Assembly (NCBI GenBank): GCA_013399875.1 | Contig: VXAZ01003467.1 | Coordinates: 248,001-312,000 of the forward strand | DNA: 64,000 nucleotides | Direction of reading: 5' to 3' | Source of the DNA: Gymnorhina tibicen | Lineage: Eukaryota > Chordata > Aves > Passeriformes > Artamidae | Part shown: positions 26,101-38,100 of the stretch, piece by piece | Numbering within the stretch: position 1 is the first letter of the stretch | Layout: each line of letters starts with the position of its first letter | Made by a program: the position numbers and the translations under genes | The notes under the pieces: generated by a model | What the model was told of the DNA's origin: nothing | Seen by the model: the letters and a program-made list of their open reading frames with translations, nothing else | The model's database searches: none

Positions 26101-29070
26101 GAATAAAACAGAAATAGCACCATCATGGAGGTTTTGTTTACACCCAAGAGTTTAACTGTTCTGTAGCTAAAGCAATATAACTGAACGAGCAATGGTGAAT
26201 GTGTTTATGGGAATGGGAATAAATTATACTGCTATAAGTTTTATTTAGTAACTGCAGTAAGGTTGTACAGAGGAACTGCATTGCCAGAAGGAAAAATCAC
26301 TTCCCTCACTGGAATAATCATGTTGTACTTCTATGTGAGGGCCAGGCCTAAATTAATTCTAGTTGTATTTCTGAGTTCTTAAATGAGAAAGCTGCTTCAA
26401 TAAAGGCTTTCTTTGGCTTTGGGAGGATTTGACACTGAGAGGTGTTGAACATCTGCATCGTCACTGAAGTCTCTGCAGTTTAAGGTGCTGTAAGTCATCA
26501 CAGTCTTGTGTTTGTGGCTTGGCTCTAAATCTTGTTGAAGTCAGTGGGAAAATGCTTGGGTGGCTGGAGGACAGGAACCCTTAGGAGACCTTTGTTTGCC
26601 TGGTATATCTTGTTCGCTGACAAATCAGGTGCGCAGTCAGTAGGAAGCAGTTTATCCTGAAAGCAGAAAAATGTGCCAAAGGGTGGCCGTGTGTGACAAT
26701 CACAGAGGTGAGCTGAGACACAAATCCAAGTTCCGTTTTGTTCAGTAGTTTTATTTCCACTTTTTGCTTCCATGGTCCACACATAACTAACACAAGATGA
26801 CAAGCTGAAGTAAAGCACTACTACCTCCCTCTGGGGGCTCAAGCCATTTATTCTCTCTATTGCTGGATTCACTGGGCCCTGGATCAGACCCTGAGTTTGA
26901 ACAGTCTGGTTTGGGACTATTTCTAACTTGCATTTTCATTAACTTTTTAATTTATTCCACCTCACAAGACAAACAGTACATTGTTTGGTTACTAGTTTCT
27001 GTTTGGCAGCACCACAGCTGCTGCTGCCAGAGATAACCACATGATGAAGAAAAAGGAAGAGAAAACTCAGTTCCATCGGGTTTCTGCACATATGCACATT
27101 GAGTAAGCAGAAGTTAACTTTGAAGTCAAATCCAGCTTCAGAGGTAGGTTAGGTTTCTAAGGTCCTTACCCAGCTGAGTTTTGAGTATCTGCACTCATGA
27201 AAGCTGTGAAACTCTTCAGCTCCTGTTCTCATTCTCAATATTAGAACAAACCTATTCACAGAAATTCTGGAGGCAGCAAAGAGGTGTGCAAGCAGCCAGT
27301 CTAAAAGAGTAAGACGGAGGTACCTCTTTCAGTAGTAGAAGGAAGAAGGCATGGTTACAAACATTTCTAGAAGATGGGGTTTGGTGAGAATAGGCACTCA
27401 GTTAAGTTCTTGGGAATTTTTTTGTGGTATTCTTTTTTTCTGCACCACAGAGCAAAATTGTCTCTACATGACTGCACTAAGAATAACATTTCCTTATTTT
27501 GGAATATTTCCCTATTTAAAATAGTGATATTTTACATGAAGACAGATTAATTAGATTTAAATAACCCAGTCCTTAGGGAAAATACTCCAAGATGAGGGGA
27601 TACAGATGCTGCCTATTCAAACTGCCTAAAAAATAATTAAAACAGAAAACTCATAAAATGAATGCACAGTGATGGAATTTTAATCAGCTTGACTGAGGCT
27701 ATCTAGTTGTGTGGCAAAATCCGTGGTCAGCTCTAACAAGTACTCCTTCTGCTTCAATTTATGAGAACATTTGCAGCTGTTGAAGAAACAGGCATCTTTG
27801 TGTCTTAATCAAACAATACATAAAATACTCTAGAATAGATGATGTGCAAAAACAGGTGACAGAGCTGTGTGTTAATAGATTGACTTGGGGAAGCAAGTGT
27901 GAGGGACCTACTTTTTCATATTGATTGACTCTTACAGTCACTGGATGAAAGTAGAACTCATTTAATGGAAGCTCTTGAGAGAGAAAAATTAAAAATCATA
28001 CCTGGCTTCAGTTTCTTGTCTACATGGAAGTTGTATTTGTGTCATTTAGAAAGATCCTCTGAACCAACTTTCAGCAGTTTTTCAGCAAGTGCAGTACATA
28101 CCAAAACTTCTTAAGAGGACTGTACTATCCTGCTTTGACTTAACTCACTACAGACATGAACACACACCATACGTTATTTAAATGTGTAAGTTGACACAGT
28201 TTATGGGATTTAGAATTGGAAAGAATATGAATTATACATAATAAACCTTTCAGTGTGTTCAGAGTTGAATGTTTTTAATGCAAAATTAAGATGCACACTA
28301 AACTTAAAACCAGAAGGACTTGGTGGGTAGTTAGATAACTGAGCTGACCGTTTGTCCTGCTCCCAGCAGTGAGTTTAGTGAAGATCTCACTGGAAGGTAG
28401 GGAAAACAGATGTGAACTGAGCTGCAGAACCAGGATGATGCTTTTGAGTGACTGTTTTCTGATGAAACAGATCCAGGGAATCCACGTAGTGAAGCTGCTC
28501 TTTAGTGTGACTGTGGCTCTCTCAAATTTTAATTTGAACACAGCTTGACAAAAAGGTACAGATACTACGTAAAATACAGTGTTTTGATGGAAGGAAGGAG
28601 CCCAAGACATCCAAGAGCCTTTGCTGAAACTAACAGAAATGTACAACAATGAGAAAGGCATCCTGCTGAGTCTGGAGTCAAACACAAAAACCAGATAGAG
28701 GGAAAACTGGACTTTACTAGTTCTCTGGTTCTGGTGTTCAAAGAGTGACCTTTCTTTTAATCAGAAGTACACATATTGTCAAATATTACTCTAAAAGGAA
28801 TATAATGCAGCCTTGATACTCCTTTTAAGACCACTGAAATCAGGATGTGCCGATTTAGCAAAGTAATCTTTAAAAATGGGCATGACGCTTTTTATTTTCA
28901 GCTGAGCACTTCAAAAGCCATCAAAATAGATGTTACCTTCTGTTCTGGAAACTGTCAGGAACCTATAAATAAGCATAAAATAATACAGGAGCAGGAAAAA
29001 TTGTTGTGCCAGCAGTTAATGTTGTTGTTTCTAATTTTGTTGTTGGTTTTTTTTTTTTTCTTTTTTACAG
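23111..29070. other. Non-coding DNA upstream of the first visible PARP8 exon
   Basis: Probably PARP8 intron. Contains A- and T-homopolymer runs near 23900-23935. A 136-codon - strand frame at 28275-28685 and a 115-codon one at 26525-26872 have no recognisable domains. No RNA gene or clear repeat seen. Confidence 0.5.
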
Positions 29071-29108
29071 TGTGTCCTATTCAGTGCATGTCTCTGAGGA
29101 CTACCCAG
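29071..29108 (+). CDS. PARP8: PARP8 coding exon (38 nt), first one visible
   Basis: Very short exon preceded by a long T-rich polypyrimidine tract ending TTTTTTACAG and followed by GTACAG. The first base completes a codon from an upstream exon outside the visible set; then the frame reads VSYSVHVSEDYP, and the last G opens the Asp codon finished at 34130. The peptide matches the N-terminal region of PARP8. A longer open frame running through this exon (28845-29240) is in a different phase and is spurious. Confidence 0.92.
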
Positions 29109-32100
29109 GTACAGTGCAACATTCTTGTCCATGACACATTTATACATGTTACCACAGTTTGCTGTATTCAAATGAGAATATCTGAAAGGGTGTTTATGTC
29201 TTCCAGGTGCATCTTGTGCTACTCATTTTCCATTAGTTAAGATTATTTTCACAGTCATTTTTCCTTTTCAGGCATCATTTATCAGCTGGGTCAGGGTGAG
29301 AACACAGGTTCATGAGTTTAGATAGATCGTACTTTGGGTTGCTTTCCGTGTCCAGAGCCAACAGCGATAGGAGCGAGAAAGTGCCCAGCTTCTCTTTGGC
29401 ATGGTAGATAAAGCTTGATCTTTCAAGAGCCCGAGCAGCCTGGCACAGGGCCAGCAGAGCACTTCTGCCTGAGACCTTAATGAGGCTACTCATGTTCTCC
29501 AAGTGAAGCCTGCAGACTCTGCGCCAGTGCCTCTTGGGGTCAGTTGGAGCCAAGAGCTCGTATTTGGCTCTTGGGTAGTGTTGGCTTCCAAAGCTGCTCA
29601 GTCCTGCCTCCCTTTCCTAGTTTGAGCTGGGTTGGCAAAAGTATTTGTGTAACCACGTGGCCGGTCTCGACAAGGGGCGTTATTCATAGGAAACAGAAGC
29701 ACGTAAGAACAAAAGCAAGTTTTCAGGGAGGTTATTTCCCGAATTTCCTTCACAAAGAGACTGCACAGATATTTCAGGCAGCACAGGCTATCAGAAGCAG
29801 AAGAGGGAAGCAGGGATCACAGGTGCTGTGCAAGTAAAGGTTCATGGTAGTGCTGTTGGACTGTACCACATTGTGCACCTCTGATTATTTAATAGTGTCA
29901 GTACCATGAATGATATGAAACCCTCTGTCCTTTTTTGATCTTTATCTGTAGCTTCTCTGAAATGTTTCTCAAAGAAATATATCTTGTTTCTTTTAAAAGC
30001 TCTAAAGAAGTGACTTTGATCTTCTTCACTGATAAGCAGCAGATTCTGTCTGATCAAAACACTAGTGTTTGAAGCAGATAGAGAAAAAAATCAATAGTGG
30101 TGCTAAAACAATGGATTCTGTGAAAGAATGCTAACAACCTTTATTAGATTTATTTTTTTAACCAGTAAAAACTGGAGAGGAAAATTATACTGATATTAGT
30201 CTATTCAACATCTAGAAATGGGAGAAACTGAGATTCATAAAATGCACAGTCATACCAGTGATAAACGGATTTACTGATTACTGCTTTGAGCTAACAATAA
30301 CGGAGGGACAAATAGCTGAAAAAAATCTTCATCATGTGTTATTTTTTCTTCCATTAAATATCACAAAATTTGACCTCTGGGAACCTCTAAGTAAGTGGTA
30401 AGCTGAAGCACTGAAGCAGCAGTAGTTACTCGCACAGATTTCATTTCCTGGCAAATTCTTCTGTCTGATAGACCTCAAAATTTCCTTGTGAATGTTATTT
30501 GCAGCATGTCCTGATAGCCTACAAGCCTGAGTGGCTTTAGTGTCCCTAAAACCTGATAAATATTCTGTGCCATCACGCCCTGTATTTTAAAGGCAGATAG
30601 CATTTGAACATTTCACACTGTAGTTAGCTTGGAGCGCAGACTAAACCAGCACATGTTTACTGATTAAAATCCAGCCCTTCAGGGCTTTAGAAGACCTGAT
30701 TTCATTCACATCTCAAGCTTTTGCAGGATATATGTGTGCTTTATGATGAAGAGATGTTCATTGTGTTAAGAATGATAATGACTTTTTGCCATTTTGCAGC
30801 TTTGATCAGAAAACACTCATTTTGACTCGGTGAGCCAGATTCTTTGTCGCCTGTTTTTGTCATAAATTTCTAACCTAACGTTACTGCTGACTGTGGCTCC
30901 CTTCTCTGACATGTATCGTAAGGAAGGTTTCAGGAACATGTCAGGGTGTGATGGTGTCAAGTCTGGGAAGCTCTGTGCTGATGTCCTCAACTGGAAGGTG
31001 TTCTTCAAGTACTGCTGTGAGCTGATAGAGTTCAGAGCAGCACGTGCTCTCAAATTAAATTTCTCACAGGATAAATCTTTACAGATTAAGGTTTAAGTCC
31101 TTTAGTGCATAGCTATACCAAACTTGTATCCTGTGTAGATTAAGAGTGTGTAATACAGAGTGGATCAAATTTGTAAATCCGGGACAAGGCTGTCAGAGTT
31201 GATCATCAGATAAATTGCTAATGTGTGCAATAAATACATGAAAATAGAAGAGATTAAGTCACTATACCAGTGATGTAATTTAGCTGAAGTGATACCACCA
31301 AAAGTAAATTTTAGATACCAAAAGAAGAGCCTTGGGTAGTATGCATACTCCCACAGCCTGCATTGCTGTAATGTATGCAGCATCACCACTTTGGTACTCA
31401 TAACAGTGTGTAGCTGTTGCTGAATTACTTCTTAAAGCATCGAATACAAGCAGCTGAGCATTAAATTGTACCTATGGAAACTGTAAGGTGACATGACAAC
31501 TTGCAATAATGGAAGGTGTTTGAAAGTTTTGTAATTATGAGTGAAAGCTAAAAATGTGCTCACAAAGGCACACTGAGAACTTAACAGGAATGGTGTTGAG
31601 ACAGTAATGTCGGAAAGTTACATATCCATTGCTGAAGTTGTGAAAATATAACTGAAAAGTTTAGAGGCAGGTAATAACAGTTTCAGCAAAATACTGCTGT
31701 AACAATTTTCTCATAACATTGACACAACTGGGGAAAATAATCCTTCTAGGAAGCAGTTACATGATATAACATCAATGAGTAGACTGAAGTCCCACTAATA
31801 TGAGTGTATCGTGACTCCTGTGAGAACCATCAGAGCAGCAAGGATTTTGCTAATGAATTTAAGTTCAGAATGATTTGTGTTGGCTGACAGAAACTTGTAG
31901 AACTGCTGTAGTCTTTTATCCCAGTCATTTTTAGGTTACACACCTTTCTTACTCCTCAATAGATTGCAGCAGAGATGGAGAGAACCAGTTTGGCAGCAAG
32001 TAGTTTGCTGCATCCCTCTGCTAGGTCCAGGCACTAGGTCCTCCAGTGAAGAGGAGAGGTGTTCCTAGGTGTTGAGTGTTAGAAACTGGTTGTTGAAGAA

Positions 32101-35100
32101 AGCAAATCAAGGCCATTATCTTAACTTCAAGTCTCATCAGATTGATGGAAGAAAAAATAACCCTAATAGCTGCCAAATAGAAAAGGAAATAAAGACAACT
32201 TGGCAGTAGAAGTCGTATTATCCAGCTGCCAAAAAAGAATGACAATGGACATAAAAATATAATTAAAATCTATAAAACCTGTAGCTGAGCAGTCCTTTTT
32301 TCCATATATGTATGTCTATTCTGTACAGAACATACTTTTTTCCCTGGTTTTCTGTACAGCAATAAGCTGTAGCACAAGAATTTCCTCTCTCTCTTCCATG
32401 TATGTCATGTTAGGTATATTTAGAGCCAAATGATGGCCTCAATTATCTCAGCTCATTAGTCTCTATAGCAGTAACTTACACTCCCAAAACTGGGAAACAG
32501 ATGGGCCTGTGTTGTATGTGCAAGGTGGACGCTGAAATGATGGTGACAACAAGGTGGAATATCTGAAGAGAGTCAGGGCAGGGCTTCTTGCAGAGGGCAC
32601 GATGCAGCTGTCCTGCAGGTGTAGCTCGCAGCCCTTCCTGCCGACAGACAGAAGTGGGAGAGGGAATGAATGCTGGCAGAAGGAAGCCCACTTAGTTCAC
32701 ACCATGTAAACATGTCCCTGTCCCCAGTGTGCAGCTGAGCAGCCAGACTGATGTGTTGCCATGCCCACAGGAGTGCAGGGCTTGGGCAGCAGCGGTGCTG
32801 GCCTCCTGCAGCATTGCCTGCACATAGCATGTGTGTGTGGAGCCAGCCACAGATCACTCAGATTGCCTCATGGGACAGCACAGGAGTGGGACTAGGCGAA
32901 GGTGTGGGACAGTGGCAGACTTGGCAGATGTGTGTGAATGTGACAGAAAGGCTGTTTCCTAGGTGGCAGCCAGGAAAACCCATCTGTGTGTGCAGTGTAG
33001 CTGCTGCTCTGCCCAGCCTGGCACGCTGCAAGGAACGGCCACAGCCTCAGGCTCCCTCCTGATAAAGGTGGCTAAGAACTGCTGTGATACAAAGGATGAA
33101 ATTACTGAACTCTCCTCCCAATTAATGTTAACACCTTTAACATTTCACTGGAAGCACTCAAAAGCTTCAAGGTGCAGCTTAAAATTGCATGTGAGTTCAT
33201 GCACGTTGCTGATGTGGGACCAAAGAGTTCAGAACTGTAATAGATAAGTCCTTCTTTCAGTTCTCTTATTTGTCACTTCATCTGTGATTATCTTAATTGT
33301 CAGCCTTTCTGCTCTAGAGCATGGGTTTCAATTCAGCCCAGATCATTAGAAAACAAAGTATCATTGCTTTCATAGGCAGTTCAGCAATACATGCAAAATT
33401 AGCTTCTGCAGATAGTACTCAAAAACTTGCTGTTTCTTGGTTTTTGTTAGTCAACATTTAGTTGGAAAGCAAAAAAATAAACCATACCATAAAAACCCAA
33501 CAGACGCATTCCTCAGCCTAATCCCTACATTTTAAAGAAAATTTGGTGAAACAGAGTTATCATATTTATATCCATACCAGTGTTTTTGTGTGGGAAAATT
33601 TTTTTTTTCTCCCTGAATCAGGCACAAGAAAGGTTATCCACTGATTAGAAGACATTTCAAATAACCTCTATGTGACTAGGCAAAATGAGGCACAGGTATT
33701 TTGCGTAATTGGCTGTTAACATGCAGCTCTCAGTGCGGCTTTCTCTCTGCGTAGCAGATCTAGCTTGAGTTTTGGTATCAGACATAGCAAAAAACATAGA
33801 ACAAGTATTAATTTTGGAAAAGGTTGGCCACTCTGAGCCTTGTGGGTTGGTTCTGAGCAGTGCTTGATGTGATTCACAAAAGCCATGACATTAAACTCCA
33901 GGGTTTTGCTTTTTAAAGTTTGGGTCTGAATCTCCCATACTTTTAATGTTTTTCTTTTTGTTAACAATCTCAAGGGAAAAAAGCCAAACACGCCAGGAAG
34001 ATGTTAGTGCCCAGCTTCCCTAGGCATCTGGGGAGTGGTTCCTTGTGGTGCAGTGTGGGATAGGAAACACTGGAAGGGGCTGACAAAGCACGATGGAACT
34101 TCACCATGCAAAGTGTTTTTCTTTCGTAGATAACACTTACGTTTCCAGTTCTGATAACGATGAAGATGTGTTAGTTACAACAGAGCCAATTCCAGTAATT
34201 TTCCACCAAATTGCTACAGGTAATCCTATGTCCAGAGAGTTTTATCAAGTTCATAATTTTTGAGGACAGATAAGATGTTGTCTGCACTTAAAGGGAGTTA
34301 TGTTAAAGTGTTCAGCTGTATGGTTTGCTGTTTTCTCACAGTCTTGATCTAGTAAATGGTCCTACATTTCAGAATAGAAGAAATTAAAATATTTCTTTTG
34401 GATATCACCACAATTGTGTGTAGAATGTATTTTTTTCTTTTAATGTCTTGCAGCCTGTGCTAGAGCAATTCCCCTTGAATACAGTTAGAGGTGCTTAATA
34501 CTTTCCAATTATGAGTTTTCATGATCGCTTGCTTAAAACTTCACTAAATCTTCACCATTGCGGATGAAACAGTCTATAACTACCACTGCCTCTGGTGAAT
34601 TATTTCAGGAAATTTCAAACAAAATGGTTCAACTGTTTCACTAAATTCGACTATAAAAAAATGACTTATTTTTTCCCAATGATTTTGGGAACCTCTCATT
34701 TTAAATAATTTCCTTGTTTTCAAAAAGTACTTGATACATGAAAGGGTATGCTTGTCAGACATACAGGCACATTTATACTGTATTTAATAAAGATTTGTGC
34801 ATATTCCATAGAGACATTTTAGATTCTAGCAGACAGATTCTCTGATTATTTCAGGCTGCAGGAGAAACTGCACAGAGCACTCTTAATTCTGGTTGTTCTT
34901 CAGATAGGAACACTTGACTTTGTAATTTTTTTATTATTATTGTAATTCTTTAGGGCGTTTTTTTGTATAACATAGAATTACTTTGAATTCCACTGGAAGA
35001 CCAGTATGATCTTCAGTGTCTGATCTCATTTATACAGATGTAAATCAAGAGTAATTTTACTGAAGCTCTTGGAGTGGCACACAAACAAAATCTTGCTAAT

Positions 35101-38100
35101 ATCATCAGAATTTTGAGATAAATTTAACTTTCAAGTATTTCTTTAATTTGAAAAGAAATTAAGCCCATAATTTTGCAGTAGAGTAAAAACCTATCTTTTA
35201 TATAGAAGATTTTATTTTCCTGAGGGGTTTTGATTTTTCCTTCTTTCATAAATTATACTACATTAATAAATGACACTAAATTGTAAATCACAAATTGGGA
35301 AGAATAAATGTCTTAGATGGATCAGTTGAGTTTCAATTCACACTTAAAAAAAGTCTTCTGGGAAGTAGGGGATTCCTAATTTTAGACTGTTGCATTGTAA
35401 ACTCTTCGATGCATTTCATATGTGTAACTTCCTGTTCATTATTTGCTCTACTACTGCAGTTAAAAATTCCAAGTCTGCATACGCAAAACTCTCTCACTGT
35501 TTTTTACATATGTTCCTTATTTTCCTTTCTTTTTAAAGAATTGAGAAAAACCAGTGATGTCAACTATTGCTTATCCATAAAGTCAAAATTACAGAGGGAG
35601 AATGGAGAGGTATGTATTTCTTGTGTGCATATTTCAACAGAAATTACTTTAAGATGCAAAAGAAAATAATAAAATATGACTGTTTACTGTAGACCTCCCA
35701 TCAAAGTGTGCTTATTCAATCTGTGCATGTTTACATGTTTTAAAAGGTGAGCATATTTCTCTGTGTTTCATACATGGATTAAGCAGTGATTCACTTACTT
35801 GGGAGACATTCTCCTCCTATCCAAGGAAATAAGTTTTTGGCATTTGTTTCATTTTTTGTTCAACAGCTTTATAAAACGTGCCAGCCCTAAATACACAGTT
35901 CTCCTAGGGAAACAGATAATCATTCCATTACCTTTTAACCTACTCTGGTCCTTAAGACCTCATCTCAATTACTTAGCTCACTGCTTCTTCGTGTAGCCTG
36001 CAGCAATCCCACTGCAGACTCAAGACCTCTGCAGAACTCTTCTCACTGTAAGCAGAGTCTTGAGTATTAGGGTCTTTCAGGCATGGTGCTATTTGTCCTG
36101 TGCCTCTGGCACAGGTCTCTCACCAGTCTCACTGAGACATTAAAAAAGAAGTGGCACTAACATGAAATCTACAGGGTTGACAATGTTACGGCCTCAAAGA
36201 AGGTACCACATAGGCTCCTGTCTGAAGCAAGAGATGGAGCATTGTCAGGACTTCTGGTGCTTGACTTAAAGACTTCCTTTGGTCAGGGTGGATGCTGAGT
36301 TTCTTGATCCTGGAAAGGGGAGATAAGCATGCCTAGATGCTATTTGTGTAGGTTTTTTAGTAAATGAGACCTCATTTCATGTGAAAAACTGCACTGAAGA
36401 TACTTTGCTTCTACTGCCTCATCATTATATTCAGTGCTCGGTGAACATAAGAAAAACAAATGTAGGAAGAATTTACCCATTTCCTTAAAAGCCTGAGATA
36501 CAGTTAGCTCCTGTGGTACAGAGTTTGACCTTGTATTTTGTTTCTAGTTGAATCAGGTATTTAAATGTGAAAGTACTGAAAAAGAAACACTTTATAAAAA
36601 GTGTCTTAACACTGACAGTTTCTGTTGGCTAGACAGTTTTTTTGGTTAGGATATGATGGGTTTGTCACTATTCTAATGTGAGAGTTTAATTTCTGTTTTT
36701 TTTGTGTGGAATTCATGTTCAGTTGATTTCTGTTTTGAAACAGACTTCCCTCTGAATTAATTTTATTATAAAACAAAGAAAACTAAAGTAATTTTATTTA
36801 TTTTCAGTGAAGTAGAAGCAGAAATTATTTTTATGCCTTGTCAAAAATTGCCATGAGATTGGATGAAATAGTTCTTGTGCTGTATACATTCAATGAATAG
36901 AGCAGGAATTTAGAGGCAGAGGTAGAAAAATGGGATTACAGTGTATGACCATAGAAATTGGTGGTGTGTATACATATTGACATTTATGGCTGTGGAATTT
37001 AAGGGTAACATCTATGTTTTGATTCATACGTCTGATTTCTATTCCATTATGACAGGTCTATGTAGGACATGAATAAGAAAAAAGGGGTTAATGCATTATG
37101 TTCAGGTTGAAGTGACGAATGATGATTTTAACAGGTGTTCTTTAGGGGCTACTAGTCAGCATAGGGCATAGAAATAACACATGCATTGTGGGAAACAAGA
37201 ATTACTCTCTCAAGCAATTACAAGTAAAGGTTCCAGTGGTGAGAAACAGAATATAACATTTCATCTCATGCTGCATTGCAGTCAGTACCAGGATCAGTTC
37301 AGTTTACTTGAGGATATTATTCACAAAGCAGCCTATTTAGAGCAGGTTTTCCTTAGGTAAGCATGGGACTTTCTAATCCTTACTTTCCTCTGTCTCAGAG
37401 CAGAGCTACTCAGAAAAGTAAGTTTGAAACTTTTCTGGCACCAGACTGGAACTTCTGTTAAAAATAATAATTAAGTAGCAGTGTGTCAGGTTTTCACAGA
37501 AGGAAACATTAAATATTCCATGCTTGGACTTGGATTACTTCCTGAAACTATTAGGGGTTTTTTTATTTATGAGAATAAAGTAAAATAAAATTGTAGTAGG
37601 TTGCTGACACACCAAAATATATACGTCCAGAACCAGTCTTGGTGGGAAAGTTATGCTTTGTTTAGCAAAAGCACAGAATGAAATATCACCACATAGTCTG
37701 CTGAATTACCCAGTTCTTTAAAATACCATGCTATGTTTGTAACCACACAAGTATTATTTCTCCAACATATATTCAAGGTTTTTATGTACCCTGCATTAGG
37801 TGCTTTTTTCATGTGATTTTTCATTATTCTTAAAATGGGTCCTCTGGAGAAATTATACTAAAAGATTTCTTAAGAAAGAATGCTATGAGCTTATTTGTAA
37901 AAGCATAATTTCTGTAGTTACATTTAAAGCTATACATGCAATGTCAACATACTGCTTTCATCATTGTTAACTTTCCTTTTCCATTAAGGAGTCACGGCAC
38001 AACAGCACAGTTGAAGAAGACTCTGAAGGAGATAATGATTCTGAGGAATTTTATTATGGAGGACAGGTAATGCAGGCATTTTCTTGCACAATTTCCAAGA

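Noticed and set aside
1..29070. Search for the PARP8 start-codon exon and the exon preceding 29071
   Set aside because: No stretch matching the expected N-terminal region with a suitable donor was found by eye; probably upstream of the window, though a short exon could have been missed.
28845..29240. 131-codon + strand frame across the first visible PARP8 exon
   Set aside because: It reads the exon in the wrong phase; the PARP8 frame there is defined by the splice junction and matches the conserved peptide.
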